NCBI GenBank assembly: GCA_021397845.1
Contig: CM038053.1
Span: forward strand, 141,808,541-141,872,540
Length of the DNA: 64,000 bases
Direction: 5' to 3'
Origin: Areca catechu
Taxonomy: Eukaryota > Streptophyta > Magnoliopsida > Arecales > Arecaceae
Shown: positions 35,043-43,664 of the stretch, piece by piece
How the letters are laid out: every line of letters begins with the position of its first letter
How positions within the stretch are numbered: position 1 is the first letter of the stretch
Notes under the pieces: model-generated
Told to the model about the DNA's origin: nothing
What the model saw: the letters and a program-made list of their open reading frames with translations, nothing else
The model's database searches: none
Made by a program: the position numbers and the translations under genes

Positions 35043-37259
35043 ATGGTGCGCCGTCGTTATGTTTCATCTAATCCGGACGAGGCCGGTCCATCTCGGCCGA
35101 GGACTCCATCGTCCTCTTCCTCGAAAGAAGAGGTAATCTCGGATGAGATCCGCAGGCGGCTCCAGCCTGGGGGTGTAACCATAGGCATCCCTCGGGGTCC
35201 TAGGTCTCCTTCTGTAGTTTCCGCCCGTCCAATCTCTTCTCTTCCTCCTCCAGCCATCTCTTCTGCTGGTCCCTCCGATCACGTCTCAACGATGACCGAA
35301 GGTGACCTTTCTTTTCTCTCGGAAGTCTATGGTATCCTGGAGTCGATCCGTCTTTCTCTCCCACGGCCCGGGGATCGTGTGACCTTAAGTGGCCCCGGGC
35401 GAATAGCCTTTTACGAGGACTTCCTCCTTGGGGGTCTTCGGTTCCTCCTACATCCTTTCTTCCTCTCCTTTCTTAGTCACTACCGCTTGGTCCCGGCCCA
35501 GTTGGCTCCAAACGCCATCCGGGTCATCTTCGCCTTCATAGTCTTCTGCCACTTCCACAGGTTTGTTGCCCGCTTCTCTCTCTTCAGGGCTCTTTTCACC
35601 CTGAAGCGCTATTCCACTGATGATGGCTGGTGGTACATCTCACCTCAGCCTAGGTGCCTCAGGTTCGACCTCCCTTCCTCTACCAAGGTTAGAAGAACCG
35701 GTTCTTTTTTGCCTCGGTCGAGGACGTCGACTGGGCCTGGAGCGAGCCGAATCGGTCTCCGAACCGGAACTCCCAAGTCGAGCCGACGGACCAAGAGGTC
35801 TATTCCCTGCTGCTGAGTGATGCGGTCCCGATGCTTGATTTTCTGCTCTCGGAGCAGAACTTGTTCGAGACGGGGATCAGTCCCATCCGGGAGCTGGGTG
35901 AGGCTCGGCCTTCCCTTCTACTTCGTACTCCCCCCTTCTCCCTTTTCCTTTTTAACTGGCCTGACTGACCTCCGTTTTCTTTCAGGTATGAAGTTTACTT
36001 TAGAGAACCTGTTGGAGTGCACCGCGCAGAGGGACATCGCCGAGGGAAATGAGCCTGCGGCGAAGAGGGCTCGTACCGAGGTGAGCCGGGAGGCCGTGCC
36101 GATCCCCACCTCCGGTCCAGTGATGGCAGCTCCCGCATCCAGGCCACCTCGAGCCCGGGCGCCCGACATCCCTGTCGTCGACCATGACAGGGCTGTAGAA
36201 GAGGGGGGGCTAGCCCCCTCCTGGGCATCGTCCATCTCAGCCGCCACCCCGATGGCGCCCCCGGTGGCTCCAGCTACTCCATCGGAGGCCGTTCCACCCG
36301 GCGAGGGGACGGTTGCCCCTGCTACTGCCTACCTGTCTGCCCCACCGCCAAACCTCACCAGCCGGTGCTCCGTGATCCACGATCAAGGCCTCGTAGAGAG
36401 GATCATGGAGTTCGCCTGCACCTCCCGGGACCGCCGACTGAGGGGCGGCCGGGATTACGCCGACGCCCTGCTCGGAATCCTTCCGCAGCTTTTCACGGTA
36501 AGTCCCGGGCTCGGAACCCTCCCATTTAAAGTTCCAGTTGGATTTTGACTAACCTCTATTTTTCTGGTGCAGATCGGGACCGGCATGCTGCTGCTGAGGA
36601 ATTTCCTCACAGGGTACGCCAAAAAGGACACCGAGAAGGAGAAAAAGCTCGGTAAGCTCGCAGCCGATGTGAAGGACCTCATGGAGAAAGGGGTCGAGCT
36701 GCGGGGGAATAACCAAGCCCTCCAATCCGACCTGGCGCGCGCCGAGGGGCGCATCAAAGAGTTGGAGACCTCTCTATCCGAGGAGAGGATCTCTAACCAG
36801 CACTGTGCGGAGGAGGATGCGGCGGAGAAGGCTCGCCTCCGAGCTCAGTCTTGGTCATTGGAGCGCCAGGTGGAGGAGGCTCGAAGGGAGATAAACGCAG
36901 CCAAGGAGAAGAGCTCCTATGTCAACGGGCTATTGGAAGCATCGAAGCGGGAGGCGCAGGAGGCCGTCCCGAAATTCTGGGCCTCCGAGGAGTACATTGC
37001 GGAGGTTTGGGAGGCCGCCATGGACTCCTTCTTTAAGGGGTTCCAGGTATGCCGGGAGAAGGTGAGCTCCTTCTACCCCGAGCTCGACCTCAGTAGGGTG
37101 GTCCTCGGCGGAAGGAGGCAGGAGCCTAGTGGAGAGGCTCCAGCGACAGCAGGCGACGAGGCTGCAACTCCAGAGCAGCCCCCTGAGCAGCCACCCGTCG
37201 ATGGAGCAGGTGGAGAGTGCGCACCTTCGCCCGAGGATAGTGCCGCTGCATCGAAGTAG
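35043..37259 (+). pseudogene. Antisense ORF of Tat element, three exons
   Basis: Transcribed opposite to gag-pol. Exon 1 35043-35897 starts MVRRRYVSSNPDEAGPSRPR and contains SLSEVYGILESIRLSLPRP-like and GRIAFYEDFLLGGLRFLLHP parts, then FSLFRALFTLKRYS and GWWY. Intron GT-AG 35898-35985. Exon 2 35986-36497 (MKFTLENLLECTAQRDIAEG, then Pro/Ala-rich). Intron 36498-36572. Exon 3 36573-37259, a long coiled coil (KDTEKEKKLGKLAADVKDLM onward) ending in an acidic, Pro-rich tail and TAG. Phases agree across both introns. Exon 1 is one base short: near 35688 the frame shifts and the expected RFFFA-like continuation is found in the next frame, so this copy is broken. Function unknown; comparable antisense ORFs are known in Tat-lineage elements. 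A T-rich tract at 37285-37350 probably belongs to its 3' end. Confidence 0.75.
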
Positions 37260-37539
37260 CTCCTCCCGGCCCAACGGACTTCTTCCCTTTTTTCTTTTTT
37301 GCTTCCCTCTTGTATCTCTTTTCTTTTTTTTTTTTCTTTTCTTTTTTTTTTCGAGGACTCCCGGCCTGTCGGGACTCCATTGTAATCCCACTTTAGATTA
37401 ATGAAATCCCTTGTTTGCCAAATCTCAGCTTTACTTTCTCCCGCTTTTCTTTCTCTTCCTCTCTTTTTTTTTGTTGAAACCGAGTGTTGGTTTCAAGCAT
37501 CGGGAATAAGCCTTGTGATGCGCTCCGAGCTGAGCTCGC

Positions 37540-38075
37540 AGGCAAACTGAGTTCCGTCCACCATTCAGACCGAAGTTCGGGACTTCCGGGCTGGACGTCG
37601 GTGGAGCAGGCTTTGCACGAGGCCTTCGCGGCTTGCCGGCCCGTCCTCTGGGACTGCATGGGTGAGCTTGGCTCTGCCCCACCTTCCGGACCGAAGTCCG
37701 GGACTTCCGGACTGAACCCTGAAGCTGCAGGCTTTATCCGAGCCCGGCGTGGCTTGCCGGGCTGTTCTTCGGGACTGCGTGGGTGAGCTTGGATCTGCCC
37801 CGCCTTCTGGACCGAAGTCCGGGACTTCCGAAGTGAACCCCGAGGCCGCAGGCTTTATCCGAGCCCCGCGTGGCTCACCGGGCTGTTCTCCGTGATTGCA
37901 TGGGCGAGTTTGGGCTCTGCCCCGCCTTCTGGACCGAAGTTCGGGACTTCCAGACTGAACCCCGGGGTCGCAGGCTTTATCCGAGCCTCGCGCGGCTTGC
38001 CGGGCTGTTCTCCGTGATTGCGTGGGCGAGTTTGGGCTCTGCCCCGCCTTCCGGACCGAAGTCCGGGACTTGTTG
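37540..38075. repeat. Post-integrase ~122-bp tandem repeats with palindrome
   Basis: Five copies (core GACCGAAGT at about 37568, 37690, 37811, 37933 and 38055). Each contains the near-perfect palindrome GAAGTCCGGGACTTC and the block CCGCAGGCTTTATCCGAGCC. The position between integrase and antisense ORF is where Tat-lineage elements usually carry tandem repeats. The + frames at 37484-38160 reflect the repeats and are not genes. Confidence 0.85.
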
Positions 38076-38200
38076 CCTTCTCGGGTCTTCGGCCACAGCC
38101 ATGTTTGCCGAACTCAGGATTAAGTGTCTCTCTTCCTATGAGGTGAGAAGAAGTATTTGAAGTAAAAGGATTTCATTGCAGGAGTTCGAGGAACCTTACA

Positions 38201-39253
38201 TTATTGGTAATACATCCTCAGGTTTGAGGCATTCCAAGTCCGAGGGAATCTGGACCCTCCTAACTCCTCTAGGTAATAGGCCCCGTGAGGGAGAACTTCC
38301 ATCACCCTGTACGGGCCTTCCCAGTTCGGGGAGAGCTTTCCGCACTCCCATGGCTGGGAAGCTTCAGCACGCCGGAGCACTAGATCTCTTGGGCAAAAGG
38401 ACTTCGGTCGCACTCGGGAGTTGTAGTACCTGGCCACTCGCTACCTGTACGCTGCCATCCAGACTCGAGCCTTGTCCCTCGTCTCCTCAAGGAGGTCCAG
38501 GTTCAGCATCATCTTGGCGGGATTCTCCACTTCGTCGTACTGCTCCACGCGCAGGGTGGGTAGGCTGAGCTCTATCGGGATAACCGCCTCGGCTCCGAAG
38601 ACGAGGTTGAACGGGATCTCGTTGGTGGCCGTCCTCGGGGTGGTGTGGTACGCCCACAGGACGCTCGGGAGCTCTTCTGCCCACCTGCCCTTGGCCTGAT
38701 CCAGCCTCGTCCGGAGGCCCTACAAGATGGTCCTATTTGTCACCTCGGCTTCTTCATTTATTTGCGGATGCACCACCGAGGTGAAGCGATGGTGGATGTC
38801 GAGGTCGCTGCAGAATTCTTCAAACTCCCGATAGTCGAATTGACATCCATTATCGGTGATAATGGTATGGGGTAGGCCAAAACGTCAAATGATTGACTTC
38901 CAGAGAAACTTGGCGATGTTTGCCTCCATGATCCGGGCTAGGGGTTCAGCCTCGACCAACTTCGTGAAGTAGTCAATGGCCACGATCAGGAACTTCCGCT
39001 GCCCGGACGCCGGGGGAAAGGGTCCTAAGAGATCCATCCCCCACTGGGTGAACGGCCATGGAGCCGAGAGCTGGGAAAGTGGAGTGGAGGGCTGCCGCTG
39101 CACCATGGCATGCCGCTGGCACCAATCACACCTCTTCACGAAGTCGGCGGCATCCTCCTTCATTGTCTCCCAGAAATAACCTTGGCTGAGGGCCTTGTAC
39201 GCCAGCGTTCTGTCCCCCACGTGGTTCCCGCATATGCACTCATGGATTTCCTA
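38201..39253 (-). pseudogene. Tat integrase domain
   Basis: Zinc-binding end: the His side in EIHECICGNH (about 39240) and CDWCQRH (about 39130). DDE core: first Asp at 39034-39032 in GMDLLGPFP, second Asp in ITDNGCQF near 38855, Glu in NEEAEVTNRTIL near 38745. All three catalytic residues are present. The C-terminus (PNWEGPYRVMEVLPHGAYYL near 38335, then ASNLRMYYQ) is the usual gypsy end without a chromodomain. Stops at 39251, 38885 and 38720. Confidence 0.9.
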
Positions 39254-39682
39254 GAGTACGAGTGCGGCCTCCGCGGGTCTCAGGCATTTGAAGAGAGGGT
39301 AGGAGTAGGACCTTCGATACAGTTGCCCATCCATCAGGACGAACCGTGCGGCCTTCTTCTTGATAAGGTGGGCCGCCGCGCGGTCCTCCGGCAAGGTGCC
39401 GCTGGTAATGTACTCAGCGTACTTGTCCATCCAGCTGGGCTCTTGGCTGACCTGTTGGATCTCCACAGGGGTCTCGTAGCTCGAGGCCTTGAGATGCTCA
39501 ACATGAGCGCGGCCCAACAATGAGTCCAGCAGGGTTGCCAGTCGGGAGAGAGCGTCTGCGCGAGCATTTTCCCCACGGGGTATGTGGGAGATGCTGAAGC
39601 GCTGAAATCCGGCCGCGCTCGTTCTCACGAGCTCCAGGTATTTCGTCATTTGAGGGTCGCACGCACCGTACTCTCCGGAGAT

Positions 39683-40006
39683 CTATCCGGCCACCAGCTG
39701 GGAATCAGTGAAGGCCTTGAGGTTGGCCACGCCCAACTCGCGGGACACTCTCAGCCCCGTGAGGAGCGCCTCGTACTCCGCCTGGTTGTTAGTTGCAGCG
39801 AACTGAAAATGGAGTGCACATTCGGCCACAACCCCCTCGCCGTTGGCGAGGATGAGACCGGCTTCGCTTCCGCTGGAGTTCGAGGCTCCATCCACATGAA
39901 GGATCCACACGTCCTCCTCAGGTCTCGGTTCCAACTGCCAGTCCAGAGGGTCCTCTTCTATCCCCTTGCCTAGGCCTGCGCACTCGACCAAGAAGTCAGC
40001 GAGCAC
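39683..40006 (-). pseudogene. Tat second (archaeal-type) RNase H domain
   Basis: WILHVDGASNSSGSEAGLIL (catalytic Asp codon near 39889), NNQAEYEALLTGLRVSREL with Glu, and KAFTDSQLVAG with Asp form a complete RNase H active site separate from the first one. A second RNase H of this kind is a hallmark of the Tat lineage. TAG at 39683. Confidence 0.85.
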
Positions 40007-40573
40007 TTACGCCTTCATGGCCGACCTTGGCCGATAAGTGATATCGAACTCACTGAGCTTGAGTGCCCACTTCGCCAATCGCCCGGATGTGTTGGGTCGG
40101 CTGAGTATCGCTTTCAGTGGCTGATCAGTCAGGACGGCAATGGGATGTGCTTGGAAATAGGGCCTGAGAAACTGGGTAGACACTATTAATGCAAAAATGA
40201 GTTTTTCAGACCGGAAATACTTGAGCTCCGCATCGCGGAGGAGTTTGCTCGTGCAGTACACCGGCCTCTGAGCTCCCTGGTCGTCAGTCCGGACCAGGAC
40301 CGAGCTGACGGCCTCCGGGGTGATTGCCAGGTACAGGATGAGCTCCTCTCCTTCTTTGGGCCTAGAAAGCAGTAGGGGCAATGCAAGCATCTTCTTCAGC
40401 TCGTCAAACACCTCCTGGCACTCCTCGGTCCAGGTGAAGTCGCTCATCTTCCTCAGCACTTTGAAGAAAGGCCGGCAGCGGTCAGCCGACCTCGAGATAA
40501 ACCGACTCAGGGTGGCTATCCGGCCGGTGAGTCGCTGCACTTGCTTCTTGGAGGTGGGTTGCTCCATGTCCAA
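40007..40573 (-). pseudogene. Tat first RNase H domain
   Basis: Follows RT directly. The RT connection part (TSKKQVQRLTGRIATLSRFI, FKVLRKMSDFTWTEECQ) leads into the gypsy RNase H (EELILYLAITPEAVSSVLVR, PVYCTSKLLRDAELKYF, AILSRPNTSGRLAKWALKLS). The usual first Asp is replaced here (YLAIT), as often in Tat elements with two RNase H domains. TAA at 40007. Confidence 0.85.
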
Positions 40574-41374
40574 AATGGCTTGGACCTTTTCCAGGTTGGC
40601 CTCTATCCCCCTTTAGGTTACCATGAACCCCAAGAATTTCCCGGCGGAGACGCCGAAGGCACACTTCGCCGAGTTCAGCTTCATCTGGTGAAGTCAGAGG
40701 TTGCCGAAGGTCTCCGCCAGGTCACCAACATGATCTGAAAGGGGCTTGCTCATTACCAGCATGTCATCCACGTACACCTGCATGTTGCAGCCGATCTGAT
40801 CCTTGAAGACTTTGTTGACCAGCCGCTGGTATGTGGCCCCGACGTTCTTGAGGCCAAATGGCATCATCTTGTAATAGTAAGTTTCACGGTCGGTGATGAA
40901 AGCGGTGTGCTCTTCATCCTCCGGGTGCATTCGAATCTGGTTGTACCCGGAGAAGGCGTCCATGAAAGAGAGGAGGCGATGCCCTGAAGTGGTGTCCACC
41001 AGCTGGTCAATCTTCGGAAGAGGGAAACTGTCCTTCGAGCAAGCTCGGTTGAGGTCGGTGTAGTCCACGCAGATCCTCCACTTGCCACTACTCTTCTTCA
41101 CCATGACCACATTCGTCAGCCAACTGGGATATTGTACTTCCCGCATAAAGCCGGTGGTGAGGAGCTTCTCTACTTCTTCGTTGATGGCCTTCTGCCTTTC
41201 TGCGGTGAAGCTTCTCTTCTTCTGGCTGACCGGGCGACACCTTGGGTCAACATTTAGCCTGTGGGTGATGACTTCAGAGGGGATGCCCGGCATGTCGGCT
41301 GCGGACCAGGCAAACACATCTGCATTCGCACGGAGGAAATTCAGTAGGCGGGTCCGCTCTTCCTCCGGGAGCTA
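40560..41374 (-). pseudogene. Tat reverse transcriptase domain
   Basis: Order along the - strand: AINEEVEKLLTTGFMREVQY, the KKSSGKWRICVDYTDLNRAC block, FPLPKIDQLVD, SFMDAFSGYNQIRMHPED with the first catalytic Asp, then CNMQVYVDDMLV near 40770 with the catalytic Asp pair. All catalytic residues are intact. TGA at 40694 and TAA at 40613 interrupt the thumb region. Confidence 0.92.
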
Positions 41375-41699
41375 GGCCCCCACATGCACAGTCTTCTGAG
41401 GGTCCGAACCGAGGGGGTACGTCAACAGGTGTTCCACGGGTCCTCCCCTGGGTTCCTTCTCCCTTAAGTCGAGGTCGTCGACGTCGAGGCCGAGCTCGGC
41501 GCCTCGGGCACCCGGGACCGCCTGAAGGCAATGCTGGACGGGCTGGGTCGTCCCCCTCATCACCCCAGTCCCGGAGGCCATGGGGAACTGTACTAACAAC
41601 CGTTTCATGGAAATCACGACGTCCAGCTGGTTGAGCCCCGGACGACCGAGGATCGCATTATAAGGTGAGGGGAGTTTGACGACGGTAAACGTCATCATG

Positions 41700-42079
41700 G
41701 TGGTGGTCTGCCGAGGTGGGGATCCAGCGGTGACAGGGAGAGTGATCTCCCCTTCGACCCCCACCAAGTCTCCGGTAAAGCCCACAAGAGGGGTGTGCAC
41801 CGGTCTTAACTGATCATGAGACAGGTTCATTCAGGAGAAAGCATCATAAAAAAGCACGTCAGTAGAGCTCCCACTATCTACCATAATGAGATGTACAGGA
41901 TGCTTTGCTATGGTCATCTCGACCACCACTGCATCCTTATTTACATTTTTGTTTTCATTCCCCTTCTCAAAGGGGGATACATCCTCCGGGTCTCCCACCT
42001 CCCGGGCTCTCTTCGTCGCTCGCCCGATTCCACAAGAGATCATGCCCACCGGCTTCTCCGTCGGGGCTTCGTTCCTCAC
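41700..42079 (-). pseudogene. Tat aspartic protease domain
   Basis: The retropepsin active site reads HLIMVDSGSSTDVLFYDAF near 41890, with the D-S-G form of the D-T/S-G motif; the flap/second half (TFTVVKLPSPYNAILGRPGL) is near 41650. A TGA at 41831 interrupts just after the active site. Would release mature gag and pol proteins. Confidence 0.85.
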
Positions 42080-42080
42080 G

Positions 42081-43585
42081 AACTTCTTGAGGTAGCCTCT
42101 TTTAATCAGCTCCTCGATCTCTCCCTTCAGATTGTGACACTCCTCCGTGTCATGGCCGTGCTCGCGGTGGAACTAGCAGTATTTTGACTTGTCACGGATG
42201 TTCCTTGGGTTCTGAGGAGGAAGTCGGCGAAGGTAGTGCTCACCCTCAATTTCCATGAGGATCTTCATTCTGGGAGCAAGGAGAGGGGTGAAACTTCGCT
42301 CTGGGGTGGCTCCGACCTTCGGCTTTGGGTTTGGATGGGGGTCAGCAGGTGGCCCGGGCCTTCGGGTCCCGGGAACATCTCTCGGGGCCGGCTTTTTCAA
42401 GGTCCTCCCGTCCAGTTCTCGCCGGGTGCGATCGGCCTCCTTCGCTCGGATGTACTTGTGGACACGGAGGAGGAGCTCGAAATACGTCCTTGGGGGTTTC
42501 TTATCTAGGGAATAAGTCAAGCGGGACATCTTGAGCCCGCGCTTTAATGCCAGCATGGCAACGGGCTCGTCCAGGTTGTAGATCTCAAGGGTAGTGGTCT
42601 TGAAGCGGGTAATATAGTCCCGAAGCAGCTCCTAGTCCTGCTGGCGGATGGAGAAGAGGTTGTCCACCTCTCTCGGCACCTTCCGACAAGCGTTGAAGTG
42701 CGCCATGAACTTTCCTTCCAACTGATGGAAGGAGTAAATAGATCCCGACTTGAGACGGGTGAACCAGACTCGAGCAGCCTTCCAGAGGGTAGCAGGGAAG
42801 GCAATGCATAGAAGAGCATCCATGGCCCCCTGAACCCTCATGAGAGCCTTGTAGCTCTTTAGATGGTCCAAGGGGTCGGTGGTCCCATCGTAGGGATCCA
42901 CCTGCGGCATGCGGAACCGATTCGGAATCGGCTCCTCTTAGATTTCCCAAGAGAAGGGTGGCCGGGAGTCGTAGCCCGCCGGGTCCGCCGAGGAGTTCTG
43001 CAGGTTGGCAAACTGGTGGGCGAACTCCGCCAGCTTACGCTCGTGCTCCTCCAGGCGCCTCTCGGCCTGTCGCCTGATGGCCTCGTCAGTGGAATCTTCC
43101 ACCGAGGCCGTTGGCGAAGGGGGCGCCGATCGGTCTCGGCGGGGGGCTTTGCCTCGACGTCGCCTACTGCGGCGCACCGTCTCGGCATCGTTGACCGGGG
43201 ATCGACTCTCGTGATCCGCCGAACTAGAGTAATTTCTCTTCACGGGGGTTTGGTGGCTCCCGCGGGGGTTGGAGACTGCCCACAGTTGGGAGGGCCTGCC
43301 TTGGATGGAGTGTAGTCTTCCGCGTGGCCCTGCGGCCCGAGCCGCGGGGGTCCCTGGCTGGGGCTGCGTGGCCAGGGACCGCTGCTGGTGTTGTAGCTAC
43401 CGAACTGTTGTAGTCAAGGTTTGCAGCTGTTGGATGACAGCTACGAAAGGTCTGTCCACCGAGGTCGGCTGTGGTGGAAGAGGAGGCGGAGCAGGAAGCT
43501 CCCTCTCCGGGCTACGTGGCCCCTGAGGGGAAGGGGACTCTCCTACTCGGCTGGTGGACGCTTCGCGCCCGCGCGTGACCACCAT
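42081..43585 (-). pseudogene. Tat gag domain
   Basis: Capsid/nucleocapsid precursor. After a basic, Ser/Pro-rich N-terminus come a coiled-coil-like segment (EHERKLAEFAHQFANL near 43040), the retrotransposon gag core (YDGTTDPLDHLKSYKALM near 42890, then FPATLWKAARVWFTRL near 42780 and EGKFMAHF near 42710) and a nucleocapsid-like FHREHGHDTEECHNLKGEIE near 42170. This CxFHxxHGHDTEEC form is typical of Tat-lineage gag. Stops at 43397, 42938, 42632 and 42173. Confidence 0.85.
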
Positions 43586-43642
43586 GGCCGGAGTGCATTT
43601 TGTCCTAGGGAGAGCAAGCTCGCACTGGGGGTGTTGTCCTGC

Positions 43643-43664
43643 CCCCCTTCCTGGCACGCCAATC
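43643..43664 (-). other. Primer-binding site region of Tat element
   Basis: On the - strand the LTR ends CGGCAACA and is followed by GATTGGCGTGCCAGGAAGGG. The TTGGCGTGCCAGG stretch is where the primer site must be, but I cannot assign the tRNA with confidence. Confidence 0.5.

Larger units (their letters stand above)
38201..43585 (-). pseudogene. gag-pol polyprotein, single register with 13 stops
   Basis: Read from the ATG at 43585 (MVVTRGREAS) to the natural stop at 38201-38203 (after NLRMYYQ), every domain is in the same frame, with no frameshift. Internal stops start (low coordinate) at 43397, 42938, 42632, 42173, 41831, 41372, 40694, 40613, 40007, 39683, 39251, 38885 and 38720. Ten are TAG/TAA, fitting Gln codons, and at least two TGA fit Arg CGA. 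The 38885 TGA lies where relatives usually have Cys. The conserved register shows the ancestral element made one gag-pol protein of about 1,790 residues. Individual domains are listed separately. Confidence 0.92.

Noticed and set aside
36930..37391. 153-codon - strand ORF
   Set aside because: Shadow of the coiled-coil exon and T-rich end of the antisense ORF on the + strand.
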